From positions 22,612 to 86,611 of the forward strand of contig SCMQ01000019.1 of the NCBI GenBank assembly GCA_005503335.1: a DNA stretch of 64,000 nt, given 5' to 3'. The notes under the pieces are model-generated. The model worked only from the letters and a program-made list of their open reading frames with translations, was not told the DNA's origin and made no database searches. The first letter of the stretch is position 1; each line of letters begins with the position of its first letter. Positions 1 through 9,891 of this stretch are shown piece by piece. The translations under genes were made by a program, and so were the position numbers. The stretch comes from Comamonadaceae bacterium 2FH. GTDB taxonomy: Bacteria; Pseudomonadota; Gammaproteobacteria; Burkholderiales; Burkholderiaceae_C.

Positions 1-787
1 CGCCCAGGCTGGCCAGCGCCGCGCTCTCCAGCGCCTCGACCACCGTCATGGGCGGCAGCAGGCCGGCCAGGCGCTGGGCGAGCATGGACTTGCCCGAGCC
101 GGGCGGGCCGACGAGCAGCAGGCTGTGGCCGCCCGCGGCGGCGATCTCCAGCGCGCGCTTGGCCGCGGCCTGGCCCTTGACGTCGGCCAGGTCCGGGCCG
201 GGAGCGGCCTCGCACGGAATCGCGGGCGTCACGCGGGCCCAGCCTTCGCCCTCGGCCGGGGCCGCGGGGGCGGGCAGAAACTGCTGAACCACGTCGAGCA
301 GGTGGCGCGCGCGGTACACCTGGGCGTCGGGCACCAGGGCGGCCTCCTCGGCGCTGCCGGGCGGCAGCACCAGGCGGCTAGCCACGCCCTGCTGGTGCAG
401 GGCCAGGCTCATGGCCAGCGCGCCGCGCACCGGGCGCAATTCGCCCGACAGCGAGAGCTCGCCCGCGAATTCGTGGCCGGCCAGGCGGGCGCCGGCTATC
501 TGCCCGCTGGCGGCCAGGATGCCCAGGGCGATAGGCAGGTCGAAGCGGCCCGAGTCCTTGGGCAGGTCGGCCGGCGCCAGGTTCACGGTGATGCGCTTGT
601 CATGCGGGAACTCGAGGCCCGCGTTCTGCAGGGCCGAGCGCACGCGCTCTCGCGCTTCCTTGACCTCCACCTCGGCCAGGCCGACCAGGGTGAAGCTCGG
701 CAGGCCGTTGGCCAAGTGCACCTCCACGGTGACCGCCGGCGCTTCCAGCCCCAGAACGGCGCGACTTTGCACCAAAGACAAACTCAT
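1..787 (-). CDS. comM: Mg-chelatase-like AAA ATPase ComM/YifB, 3' end outside window
   Basis: First 262 residues of a protein that is usually about 510 residues long; the reading frame runs off the left edge without a stop. The N-terminal half (about residues 15-165) is the ComM/ChlI-like domain, and a Walker A motif GPPGSGKS lies at residues 227-234, so the AAA core continues outside the window. ComM-type helicases promote branch migration during natural transformation in species where they have been studied. The ATG at 787 begins [17 protein letters not shown], the usual start of the family. It is divergent from the porin-glnK-amtB operon and shares a 210-bp intergenic region with it. Confidence 0.93.
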   Translation of the reverse strand, partial: MSLSLVQSRAVLGLEAPAVTVEVHLANGLPSFTLVGLAEVEVKEARERVRSALQNAGLEFPHDKRITVNLAPADLPKDSGRFDLPIALGILAASGQIAGARLAGHEFAGELSLSGELRPVRGALAMSLALHQQGVASRLVLPPGSAEEAALVPDAQVYRARHLLDVVQQFLPAPAAPAEGEGWARVTPAIPCEAAPGPDLADVKGQAAAKRALEIAAAGGHSLLLVGPPGSGKSMLAQRLAGLLPPMTVVEALESAALASLG

Positions 788-847
788 GGATACTTTCCTC
801 CCAAGACTGGTGCATTGAACGGTTTTCTGCTGCAAATCGTGGCGTAA

Positions 848-864
848 TGCACATTGTTGGTGCC
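848..864 (+). promoter_or_regulatory. NtrC-like enhancer site
   Basis: The 17 bases read TGCACATTGTTGGTGCC, close to the NtrC consensus TGCACC-N5-GGTGCA with one mismatch in each arm. It lies about 75 bases upstream of a sigma-54 promoter and ahead of a porin-glnK-amtB operon, where NtrC control is expected. The site call is by eye. Confidence 0.6.
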
Positions 865-937
865 TTGTGCGGGACCATCTTAGTGGTCAAACGCGGCAAG
901 GCCGGCCAGGGTGCACGGATCATGCCCTGTGACAAAT

Positions 938-953
938 TGGCACGTTCCATGCT
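938..953 (+). promoter_or_regulatory. Sigma-54 (-24/-12) promoter
   Basis: TGGCACGTTCCATGCT matches the RpoN consensus TGGCAC-N5-TTGCA, with the invariant GG and GC separated by exactly ten bases (939-940 and 951-952). Transcription would begin near 964, about 34 bases before the preferred porin start. Combined with the NtrC-like site upstream it predicts nitrogen-limitation control of the downstream operon. Confidence 0.7.
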
Positions 954-997
954 TGGTTTGAGAAGCTCCTTTCAACAACCTACCAATGGAGAAGTCG

Positions 998-2129
<1,132 letters not shown>

Positions 2130-2206
2130 GATTTGCGGGACCGGCTGGCGCGCGCCGCGCCCGGCCTGTCCTTCCCGAATAAAGCACAAGACGAGAGAAC
2201 ACGGAC

Positions 2207-3766
2207 ATGAAGAAACTGCTTGCCTCCCTGGCCTTGGGCCTGAGCCTGCTGATGGGCGCCGGCCTCGTGTCGGCCCAGGCGCCTGCCGCCGCGCCGGCGG
2301 CGACGGCACCGGCCGCCGCCGAAGCCAAGCCCGCCGAAGCCGCTCCCGCAGCGGCGCCCGCCGCCGCTGCTGCGGCCGCGCCTGCCGCTGCCGAAGCCAA
2401 GCCGGCCGAAGCCGCCGCCGCTCCGGCACCGGTGCCCAACAAGGGCGATACCGCCTGGATGCTGGTCTCCACCCTGCTCGTGATCCTGATGGTCGTGCCC
2501 GGCCTGGCCCTGTTCTACGGCGGCCTGGTGCGCAGCAAGAACATGCTGTCCGTGCTGATGCAGGTCATGGTCACCTTCTCGCTGATCGTGGTGCTGTGGT
2601 TCATCTACGGCTACAGCCTGGCCTTCACCGAGGGCAATGCCTATTTCGGCAGCTTCGACCGGCTGTTCATGAAGGGCATCTGGGACAACGCAGCCGGCAC
2701 CTTCGCCAACGCCGCGACCTTCAGCAAGGGCGTGGTGATCCCCGAGATCGTGTTCGCCGCTTTCCAGGCCACTTTCGCGGGCATCACCTGCGCGCTGATC
2801 GTCGGCGCCTTCGCCGAGCGCATCAAGTTCTCCGCCGTGCTGCTGTTCATGACGATCTGGTTCACCTTCAGCTACCTGCCCGTGGCGCACATGGTCTGGT
2901 TCTGGATGGGCCCGGACGCCTACACCGGCAAGGAAGTGGTGGACGCGATGACCGCCAAGGCCGGCCTGATCTGGCAGTGGGGCGCGCTCGACTTCGCGGG
3001 CGGCACCGTGGTGCACATCAACGCCGCCGTGGCCGGCCTGGTGGGCGCCTTCCTGGTGGGCAAGCGCATCGGCTACGGCCGTGAGTCCATGGCGCCGCAC
3101 AGCCTGACGCTGACCATGGTCGGTGCCTCGCTGCTGTGGGTGGGCTGGTTCGGCTTCAACGCCGGCTCCGCCCTGGAAGCCAACGGCTTCGCCGCCCTGG
3201 CCTTCATCAACACCCTGGTCGCCACCGCCGCCGCCGTGCTGGCCTGGTGCGTGGGTGAGGCGCTGATGCGCGGCAAGGCCTCGATGCTGGGTGCCGCTTC
3301 GGGCGCCGTGGCCGGCCTGGTGGCCATCACGCCGGCCGCCGGCAACGTCGGCATCGGCGGTGCCCTGGTGATCGGCCTGATCGCCGGCTTCGCCTGCCTG
3401 TGGGGTGTCAACGGCCTCAAGAAGCTGCTCGGCGCGGACGACTCGCTGGACGTGTTCGGCGTGCACGGCGTGGGCGGCATCGTCGGCGCCCTGCTGACCG
3501 GCGTGTTCAACTCGCCCAGCCTGGGCGGCCCGGGCTTCGTGGCCGACTGGGTCACCGCCAGCGTGGTGACGGCCGCCGACTACTCGATCGCGGCCCAGGT
3601 CTGGACCCAGGCCAAGGCCGTGCTGCTGACCATCGTCTGGTCCGGCGTGGTGTCCTTCATCGCCTACAAGATCGTCGACCTCACGATCGGCCTGCGCGTC
3701 AGCGAGGAGCACGAGCGCGAAGGCCTGGACATCACGTCCCACGGCGAAACCGCCTACAACCGCTGA
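2207..3766 (+). CDS. amtB: Ammonium transporter
   Basis: A 519-residue AmtB/Mep/Rh channel for ammonium/ammonia in the inner membrane. Residues 1-23 are a cleavable signal peptide (ending SAQA). An unusually long low-complexity linker rich in Ala, Pro and Glu follows, to about residue 78, containing the unit AEAKPAEAA twice. The eleven-helix core then begins. The twin pore histidines appear in GGTVVHINAAVAG and in FGVHGVGGIVG. The C-terminal cytoplasmic tail ends RVSEEHEREGLDITSHGETAYNR, the GlnK-docking type. It is the last gene of the porin-glnK-amtB operon and a rho-independent terminator follows. Confidence 0.95.
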   Translation: MKKLLASLALGLSLLMGAGLVSAQAPAAAPAATAPAAAEAKPAEAAPAAAPAAAAAAAPAAAEAKPAEAAAAPAPVPNKGDTAWMLVSTLLVILMVVPGLALFYGGLVRSKNMLSVLMQVMVTFSLIVVLWFIYGYSLAFTEGNAYFGSFDRLFMKGIWDNAAGTFANAATFSKGVVIPEIVFAAFQATFAGITCALIVGAFAERIKFSAVLLFMTIWFTFSYLPVAHMVWFWMGPDAYTGKEVVDAMTAKAGLIWQWGALDFAGGTVVHINAAVAGLVGAFLVGKRIGYGRESMAPHSLTLTMVGASLLWVGWFGFNAGSALEANGFAALAFINTLVATAAAVLAWCVGEALMRGKASMLGAASGAVAGLVAITPAAGNVGIGGALVIGLIAGFACLWGVNGLKKLLGADDSLDVFGVHGVGGIVGALLTGVFNSPSLGGPGFVADWVTASVVTAADYSIAAQVWTQAKAVLLTIVWSGVVSFIAYKIVDLTIGLRVSEEHEREGLDITSHGETAYNR

Positions 3767-3814
3767 TCCGTGCCCGCGGCCTGCCCTGGCAGGCCGGCGG
3801 TTCCCGGCATCCAG

Positions 3815-3837
3815 GGCCCGCCTCCGGCGGGCCTTTT
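3815..3837 (+). terminator. Rho-independent terminator after amtB
   Basis: GGCCCGCC and GGCGGGCC form a perfect 8-bp stem around TCC, directly followed by TTTT. It sits 48 bases after the amtB stop. Confidence 0.85.
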
Positions 3838-3902
3838 CCATTGGAGCGCCCGGCAGGGCCTGCGTGCACAATGCGTCGGCCAGATTTCATCCGATACCGT
3901 CC

Positions 3903-4766
3903 ATGACCCATACCCTCCAACTGTCCAGCGAGCGGCTGCGCTGCGAGATCGCCCCTGCCCTGGGCGGCTGCATCGTCGGGCTCTGGCTGGGCGAGCTGCC
4001 GGTGCTGCGCAGCCAGCCGGCGGCCCAGCTCGCCACGTCGCGCCAGTCCGCCAGCTACCCGCTGGTGCCCTATTCGAACCGCATAGCCCAGGCCCTGCTG
4101 CAGTGGCAGGGCCAGAGCTACCCGCTGGCGGCCAACAACCCGCCCGAGCCGCACGCCATCCACGGCGTGGGCTGGCAGCAGCCCTGGCAGGTGCTGGCGG
4201 CCGACGCGCAGTCGGCCAGGCTCGCCTACCAGCACCTGCCCGACGCCGCCTGGCCCTTCGCCTTCGCCAGCACCCAGGAGTTCCGCCTGACGCCCGATGC
4301 GCTGGAGCTCAGGCTCAGCCTCAGCAACCAGGCCGGACAGCCGGTCCCGGCCGGCCTGGGCTGGCATCCCTTCTTCGTCAAGCGCCCGGGCAGCCACATT
4401 GCCTTCCAGGCCCAGGGGCGCTGGGAGATGGGCGAGGACAAGCTGCCGACCCGGCGCGCCAGCGTGCAGGGCCTGGACACCGATTGCGCCTCGCTCGACC
4501 TGGACCATTGCTTCGACGGCTGGGACGGCCTGGTCCAGCTGCGCGACGAGGCCCTGCGCATGCGCATCCGCTCCGACCTCGGCTGCCTGGTCGTGTTCAC
4601 CAACGGCGCGCGCGACACCGTCGCCATCGAGCCGGTCAGCCATGTCAACAACGCCGCCAACCTGGTCGCGGCCGGCCAGCGCGCCGAGGACCTGGGCCTG
4701 CGCGTGCTGCAGCCCGGTGAGACCATGAGCGCGCAGATGCGCATCGAGGTGGAGGCCGTGCGATGA
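3903..4766 (+). CDS. Aldose 1-epimerase family protein
   Basis: A 287-residue galactose-mutarotase-like protein. The beta-sandwich family motifs are visible: YPLVPYSNRI near the N-terminus, HAIHGVGW with the expected active-site histidine, LGWHPFF in the middle, and a conserved glutamate in VAIEPVSH near the end. Such enzymes interconvert alpha and beta anomers of sugars. An upstream in-frame ATG exists at 3864, but MTHTLQLSSERL at 3903 matches the family N-terminus better. The stop overlaps the ATG of the next gene (ATGA at 4763-4766), indicating translational coupling to an SMP-30-type lactonase, so the pair probably handles one aldose or aldonolactone. Confidence 0.86.
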   Translation: MTHTLQLSSERLRCEIAPALGGCIVGLWLGELPVLRSQPAAQLATSRQSASYPLVPYSNRIAQALLQWQGQSYPLAANNPPEPHAIHGVGWQQPWQVLAADAQSARLAYQHLPDAAWPFAFASTQEFRLTPDALELRLSLSNQAGQPVPAGLGWHPFFVKRPGSHIAFQAQGRWEMGEDKLPTRRASVQGLDTDCASLDLDHCFDGWDGLVQLRDEALRMRIRSDLGCLVVFTNGARDTVAIEPVSHVNNAANLVAAGQRAEDLGLRVLQPGETMSAQMRIEVEAVR

Positions 4767-5686
4767 CTTCCTGGCAGACCTTCGTGGACCAGCCCTGCGA
4801 GCTCGGCGAATCCCCGTTCTGGCACCCCGTGGAGCAGCGTCTGTACTGGATCGACATCGCGCGGCGCAGCGTGCTGCGCGCCGATGCCGGCGGCGCCGTC
4901 GAGCGCTGGGAGTTGCCTCAGGAGCCCGGTTGCATCGCGCCGGCCGCCAGCGGCGGCCTGGTGCTGGGCCTGCGCGACGGCATCTACCGTGCGCGCCAAT
5001 GGGGCGGCGAGCTGCAATGCCTGGCGCGCCTGCCGCACGACAGCGCCACCGCGCGCAGCAACGACGGCAAGTGCGACGCCCTGGGCCGCTTCTGGGTCGG
5101 CACCCTGTACGAGCCGCGCGACCAGGCCGCCGCGGCGCTCTATGCGCTCGACGCGCGGGGCGGCCGCGCGCCGGCGTTGACGCGCATGGCCGGCGAGGCC
5201 ACGGTGGCCAACGGCCTGGCCTGGTCGCCCGACGCGCGCATCCTGTACTGGGCCGACACCTCTTCGCACCGCATCCGCGCCTGGGACTGGGACGCCGAGG
5301 CCAACCAGCTCTCGAACCCGCGCGTATTCCAGCAGATGCCCCCCAAGCCGCCCGGCTGGGCCTGGGGCGACCCGGCCGCCGCGCCCTACGGCGGCCGGCC
5401 CGACGGCGCCGCGGTAGATGCCCAGGGCAATTACTGGTCGGCCCAGTACGAGGGGCGCCGCCTGCTCAAGCTCTCGCCGGCCGGCGAGCTGCTGGCCGAG
5501 CTGCCCACGCCGGTGCAATGCCCGACCATGGCCTGCTTCGGTGGCGCGGACCTCAGGACGCTGTACCTGACCACGGCGCGCCATGGACGCAGCGCGCGCG
5601 AGCTGGCCGAGCAGCCGCAGGCCGGCTGCGTGTTCGCGCTGCGCGTGGACCAGCCGGGCCTGCCGGTCAACTTCTTCCAGGACTGA
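4763..5686 (+). CDS. SMP-30/gluconolactonase family protein
   Basis: A 307-residue six-bladed beta-propeller hydrolase of the SMP-30/gluconolaconase/LRE family. The metal-site residues are recognisable: Glu16 in LGESPFW, the Asn of VANGLAWSPD and the Asp of PDGAAVDAQG. Members hydrolyse sugar lactones or related esters using one divalent metal. It is translationally coupled to the preceding aldose epimerase. The substrate is not evident. An 83-base gap separates it from glcE. Confidence 0.85.
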   Translation: MTSWQTFVDQPCELGESPFWHPVEQRLYWIDIARRSVLRADAGGAVERWELPQEPGCIAPAASGGLVLGLRDGIYRARQWGGELQCLARLPHDSATARSNDGKCDALGRFWVGTLYEPRDQAAAALYALDARGGRAPALTRMAGEATVANGLAWSPDARILYWADTSSHRIRAWDWDAEANQLSNPRVFQQMPPKPPGWAWGDPAAAPYGGRPDGAAVDAQGNYWSAQYEGRRLLKLSPAGELLAELPTPVQCPTMACFGGADLRTLYLTTARHGRSARELAEQPQAGCVFALRVDQPGLPVNFFQD

Positions 5687-5769
5687 ACGAAAAAAGCGCA
5701 CAAGCCTCGTTCAAAAACATCAAGCCCGCACAGCGGTCGCGGCGGGATGGATGGACTTACCATGGCCGC

Positions 5770-6837
5770 ATGGATTCCGCCCTTCAGACCCTCACCGAGA
5801 CCGTGCGCGAAGCCGCCGCCCACGGCCAGCCGCTGCGCATACGCGGCGGCGGCAGCAAGGACTTCTACGGCCAGTCCCTGGTCGGCGAGCCGCTGGACAC
5901 CCGCGCGCTCAGCGGCATCGTGAGCTACGAGCCCAGCGAGCTGGTGGTCACGGCGCGCGCCGGCCAGCCGCTGGCCGAGCTCGAGGCCGCGCTGGCCGAG
6001 CGCGGCCAGTGCCTGCCTTTCGAGCCGCCGCATTTCGGCCCCGGCGCCACCGTGGGCGGCATGGTCGCCAGCGGCCTGAACGGCCCGGCGCGCGCCAGCG
6101 TGGGCGCGGTGCGCGACTACGTGCTGGGCCTCAGCCTGCTCAACGGCCGCGCCGAACTGCTGAGTTTCGGCGGCCAGGTCATGAAGAACGTGGCCGGCTA
6201 CGACCTCAGCCGCCTGATGGCCGGCGCGCTCGGCACCCTGGGCCTGATCGTCGAGGTCAGCCTCAAGGTGCTGCCCATGGCGCCGGCCGAGGCCACCCTG
6301 TGGTTCGACATGGACGAAGACGCCGCGCGCATCCAGCTCAACCGCTGGGGCGGCCAGCCCCTGCCCATCAACGCCTGCTGCTGGCAGGCGGGCCGGCTGG
6401 CCCTGCGCCTGCGCGGCGCGCGCGCTGCCGTGGCCGCGGCGCAGAAAACCATGGGCGGCCAGGCCGTGGACGGGGCGGCCGATCCCCTGTGGCAGAACCT
6501 GCGCGAGCAGACCCTGCCCTTCTTCGCGTCCCGGCCCGGCCAGGCGCTGTGGCGCCTGAGCCTGCCCGACACGGCCGCCGCGCTGGATATCGGCCCCACC
6601 CTGGTGGAGTGGGGCGGGGCGCAGCGCTGGGTCTGGCTGCCGGTGGGCGATGCCGAGCGCGTGCGCGCCGCGGCGGCGCGTGCCGGCGGCCATGCCACGC
6701 TGTTCCGCGGCGGCGACGACCGTACGCCCGTGTTCACGCCGCTGGCGCCGCCGCTGGACCGCATCCACCGCGAGCTAAAGGCCCAGTTCGACCCGGCGGG
6801 CATCTTCAACCGCGGCCGCCTGTACTCTGAATTCTGA
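5770..6837 (+). CDS. glcE: Glycolate oxidase FAD-binding subunit
   Basis: A 355-residue FAD-linked oxidase subunit. The N-terminal PCMH-type FAD domain shows LRIRGGGSKDFYG, the GPGATVGGMVASGLNGP loop and GAVRDYVLG, and the C-terminal end SEF is shortly followed by glcF. GlcE works with GlcD and GlcF to oxidise glycolate to glyoxylate and pass electrons to the respiratory chain. The frame is open far upstream, but the ATG at 5770 (MDSALQTLTETVREAA) fits the family length. No glcD is adjacent, since the gene upstream is an SMP-30 lactonase. The catalytic partner must therefore be encoded elsewhere. Confidence 0.92.
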   Translation: MDSALQTLTETVREAAAHGQPLRIRGGGSKDFYGQSLVGEPLDTRALSGIVSYEPSELVVTARAGQPLAELEAALAERGQCLPFEPPHFGPGATVGGMVASGLNGPARASVGAVRDYVLGLSLLNGRAELLSFGGQVMKNVAGYDLSRLMAGALGTLGLIVEVSLKVLPMAPAEATLWFDMDEDAARIQLNRWGGQPLPINACCWQAGRLALRLRGARAAVAAAQKTMGGQAVDGAADPLWQNLREQTLPFFASRPGQALWRLSLPDTAAALDIGPTLVEWGGAQRWVWLPVGDAERVRAAAARAGGHATLFRGGDDRTPVFTPLAPPLDRIHRELKAQFDPAGIFNRGRLYSEF

Positions 6838-6839
6838 CC

Positions 6840-8066
6840 ATGCAGACCCATCTCGCCCCCGAATTCCAGGACACACCCGAAGGCCGCGAGGCCGAGGCCA
6901 TCCTGCGCAAATGCGTGCACTGCGGCTTCTGCACCGCCACCTGCCCGACCTACCAGCTGCTAGGCGACGAGCTCGACGGGCCGCGCGGCCGCATCTATTT
7001 GATGAAGCAGGTGCTCGAGGGCGCCGAGCCCACGCGCAAGACCCAGCTGCACCTGGACCGCTGCCTGACCTGCCGCAACTGCGAGAGCACCTGCCCCTCG
7101 GGCGTGCAGTACGGCCACCTGGTCGACATAGGCCGCAAGATCGTCGAGGCCAAGGTGCCGCGCCCGGCCGGCGAGCGCGTGCTGCGCTGGGCGCTCAAGC
7201 AAGGCCTGCCCTCGCCGCTGTTCGCCCCGGCCATGAAGCTGGGCCAGGCCGTGCGCGGCCTGCTGCCCGCCAAGCTCCAGGCCAAGGTGCCGCCGAAGCA
7301 GGCGGCCGGCAGCTGGCCGACCCGCACCCATGCGCGCAAGGTGCTGATGCTGGCCGGCTGCGTGCAGCCCGCCATGATGCCCAACATCAACAGCGCCACG
7401 GCGCGCGTGCTCGACGCCGCCGGCATCCAGACCCTGGTCGCGCCCGAGGCCGGCTGCTGCGGCGCGGTCAGGTTCCACCTGAACGACCAGGAAGGGGGCC
7501 TGGCGCAGATGCGCGCCAACATAGACGCCTGGTGGCCCCTGGTCGAGCAAGGCCAGGTCGAGGCCATCGTCATGAACGCCTCGGGTTGTGGCGTCACGGT
7601 CAAGGAATACGGCCATCTGCTGCAGCACGACCCGGCCTACGCGGCCAAGGCGCGCCGCATCGGCGAGCTCACGAGGGACCTTAGCGAGCTGCTGCCCGAT
7701 CTCGTGGCCGCGCTGCGCGGTCGGGTCAAGGCGCCAGCCGGCCGCGTCGTCTTCCACCCCCCTTGCACGCTGCAGCATGGCCAGCAGCTGCGCGGCGGGG
7801 TGGAAAAGCACCTGGGCGAACTCGGCTTCGAGCTGCGCCTCGCGGCCAGCGAATCGCATCTGTGCTGCGGCTCGGCCGGCACCTACTCGGTGCTCCAGCC
7901 CGAGCTCAGCCTGCAGCTGCGCGACCGCAAGCTGGCCCAGCTGCAGGCCAGCCAGCCCGAGTGCATAGCCAGCGCCAACATAGGCTGCATTACCCACCTG
8001 CAAAGCGGCACCGACACGCCGGTGCGGCACTGGGTCGAGCTGCTCGACCAAGCCCTGGCCGGCTGA
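6840..8066 (+). CDS. glcF: Glycolate oxidase iron-sulfur subunit
   Basis: A 408-residue protein with two ferredoxin-type 4Fe-4S motifs in the N-terminal part, CVHCGFCTATCP and CLTCRNCESTCP, followed by two cysteine-rich CCG domains (EAGCCGAV and LCCGSAG). This is the classic GlcF/heterodisulfide-reductase-like layout. It transfers electrons from the GlcDE flavoprotein to the membrane quinone pool. The start lies two bases after the glcE stop, so the two genes form an operon. Confidence 0.94.
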   Translation: MQTHLAPEFQDTPEGREAEAILRKCVHCGFCTATCPTYQLLGDELDGPRGRIYLMKQVLEGAEPTRKTQLHLDRCLTCRNCESTCPSGVQYGHLVDIGRKIVEAKVPRPAGERVLRWALKQGLPSPLFAPAMKLGQAVRGLLPAKLQAKVPPKQAAGSWPTRTHARKVLMLAGCVQPAMMPNINSATARVLDAAGIQTLVAPEAGCCGAVRFHLNDQEGGLAQMRANIDAWWPLVEQGQVEAIVMNASGCGVTVKEYGHLLQHDPAYAAKARRIGELTRDLSELLPDLVAALRGRVKAPAGRVVFHPPCTLQHGQQLRGGVEKHLGELGFELRLAASESHLCCGSAGTYSVLQPELSLQLRDRKLAQLQASQPECIASANIGCITHLQSGTDTPVRHWVELLDQALAG

Positions 8067-8122
8067 CCCGATTCGCCGGGGCTGGCATGATGGCGGGTTT
8101 TGACCCGCCGCTTCGTCACGCC

Positions 8123-8938
8123 ATGACCGACACCCTGCCCGACCAGGCCCCCCTTTCCGCTGTGGCCGCCGAGCCTGCCGCCACGCCTGCCGAGGTGAAA
8201 GCCGCCGAAGTTGCCGCCCCGGCCAGACCTGCCGCCCCCCGCGGCGCGCGGCGCGGCCGCCGGGGCGCTGGCCGCGGGGGGCGCCCGTCCCCCCAGGCGG
8301 CCGCGCCCGCGGCGCCCCGGCCGGACCGTCCCGCCGCGCCGCGCCGCAGCCACCCCCTGCTCGAGCGGCTGGCCGGCCTCTACCCGCGCCTGTTCGGCGA
8401 GGCGCCGGCGCCGCTCAAGCGCGGCATCTTCGAAGACCTGCTGGCCGCCCATGGCGCGGACCTCGAGCCCGAGGCGCTGAAGGCCGCGCTGGCCCTGCAC
8501 ACCCGCTCCACGCGCTACCTCTCGGCCATGGCCTCGGGCCAGCCGCGCCGCGACCTGCAGGGCCAGGCCGTGGAGGCCGTGGCGCCCGAACATCAGCACC
8601 ATGCCCTGCTCGAGGTGTTCCGCCGGCGCAAGCCGCGCGAGGGCGAGGACCCGCGCGCCAAGCTGCGCGAGCGCCTGCTCCAGGCCTTCGAGGCCTCGGG
8701 CCTGACGCGCGAGGCCTATGCCGAGCGGGTGCGCGGACGCGACGAGTCGGCCAACGCCCTGCTCGACGAGGCCCTGGCCGAGGCCGCCGCGCGCGCCGCC
8801 AAGGACGAGGCCCTGCTGCGCGCCTTCGAGGCCAGCGGCCAGGCCGTGCCGGCCTTCGCCGAGCTTTACGGGCTGGACCCGCGCGCCGCCGAGCGCACCC
8901 TGGCGCGCGCGCAACGCCGCCGCGAGATCGTCGCGTGA
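8123..8938 (+). CDS. ProQ/FinO-family RNA-binding protein
   Basis: A 271-residue protein. Residues 1-75 are low-complexity Ala/Pro/Arg sequence with an arginine-glycine box (RGARRGRRGAGRGG), likely disordered and RNA-binding. Residues about 80-165 form a ProQ/FinO domain (HPLLERLAGLYPRLFGE, LKRGIFEDLLA, ALALHTRSTRYLSAMASG). The rest is a helical charged C-terminus. ProQ-type proteins bind structured sRNAs and mRNA 3' ends. An open frame extends upstream, but the ATG at 8123 is the first one after glcF. The next gene starts with GTG overlapping this gene's stop. Confidence 0.87.
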   Translation: MTDTLPDQAPLSAVAAEPAATPAEVKAAEVAAPARPAAPRGARRGRRGAGRGGRPSPQAAAPAAPRPDRPAAPRRSHPLLERLAGLYPRLFGEAPAPLKRGIFEDLLAAHGADLEPEALKAALALHTRSTRYLSAMASGQPRRDLQGQAVEAVAPEHQHHALLEVFRRRKPREGEDPRAKLRERLLQAFEASGLTREAYAERVRGRDESANALLDEALAEAAARAAKDEALLRAFEASGQAVPAFAELYGLDPRAAERTLARAQRRREIVA

Positions 8939-9888
8939 GCCCCAGGGACCTGTTCGCCGGCGTGGCCTACGCGCTGGCGGCGGGCCTGATGTGGGGGCTG
9001 GTGTTCGTCGCGCCGGCCCTGCTGCCCGATTACCCGCCGCCGGCCCTGGCCTTCGGCCGCTACCTGGCCTTCGGCCTGGTGGCCCTGCTGCTGGCCCTGC
9101 CCGACCGCGCGCGCCTGGCCGCGCTCACGCGCGCCGACTGGGCCGAGGCCTTCAAGCTGTCCCTGGTGGGCAACATCCTTTATTACCTGTTCCTGTCGGC
9201 CGGCATCCAGGCCGCGGGCGTGCCGCTGGCCAGCGTGATCATCGGCGCGCTGCCGGTGGTGATCGCGGTCTGCGCCAACTGGCACGAGCGGGCCCTGCCC
9301 TGGGCCAGGCTGGCGCCCTCGCTGGGCCTGATCGCCGCCGGCATCGCCCTGGTCAACCGCTCGGAAATGGCGCGGGTCGAGGCCGGCGGAGCCGGGGCCT
9401 ACTCGCTGGGCGCCGCGCTGACCGGGGTGGCCGTCGCGGCCTGGACCTGGTACCCGATACGCAACGCGCGCTGGCTGCAGCGCCACCCGGCCCTGTCGGC
9501 CACCGCCTGGACCACGGCCCAGGGCCTGGCCACGCTGCCGCTGGCGGCCTTGGGCTGGATAGGCTACCTGCTGTGGCCGGGCGAGGGCGCGTTCGCCGCC
9601 AGCGGCTGGGCCGGCCTGGGCCCCCGGCCCGGCCTGTTCCTGCTGCTGATGTTGGCCATGGGCCTGTTCGCCTCCTGGCTGGGCACCCTGGCCTGGAGCC
9701 GCGCCAGCCAGCGCCTGCCCACCTCGCTGAGCGGCCAGCTCATCGTGTTCGAGACCCTGGCGGCCCTGGCCTACGGCTTCTGGCACCGCGGCCAGGGGCC
9801 CGACCTCGGCACGGGTGCGGGCATCGCCCTGCTGGTGGCCGGCGTGGTGCTGGGCGTGCGCGCCTTTCAGCGCCAGACCACCGCCTGA
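8935..9888 (+). CDS. DMT-superfamily (EamA) transporter
   Basis: A 317-residue inner-membrane protein with about ten hydrophobic segments and two EamA repeats, as in drug/metabolite exporters. GTG is the start, overlapping the TGA of the ProQ-family gene (GTGA at 8935-8938), so translation is coupled. The substrate cannot be told from sequence. It is convergent with the glutathione peroxidase gene, leaving only three bases between the two stops. Confidence 0.85.
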   Translation: MSPRDLFAGVAYALAAGLMWGLVFVAPALLPDYPPPALAFGRYLAFGLVALLLALPDRARLAALTRADWAEAFKLSLVGNILYYLFLSAGIQAAGVPLASVIIGALPVVIAVCANWHERALPWARLAPSLGLIAAGIALVNRSEMARVEAGGAGAYSLGAALTGVAVAAWTWYPIRNARWLQRHPALSATAWTTAQGLATLPLAALGWIGYLLWPGEGAFAASGWAGLGPRPGLFLLLMLAMGLFASWLGTLAWSRASQRLPTSLSGQLIVFETLAALAYGFWHRGQGPDLGTGAGIALLVAGVVLGVRAFQRQTTA

Positions 9889-9891
9889 GGT

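Noticed and set aside
4930..5769. Long 5' extension of the glcE frame over the lactonase gene
   Set aside because: The extension is the wrong frame of the SMP-30 gene. Family homology starts at the ATG at 5770.
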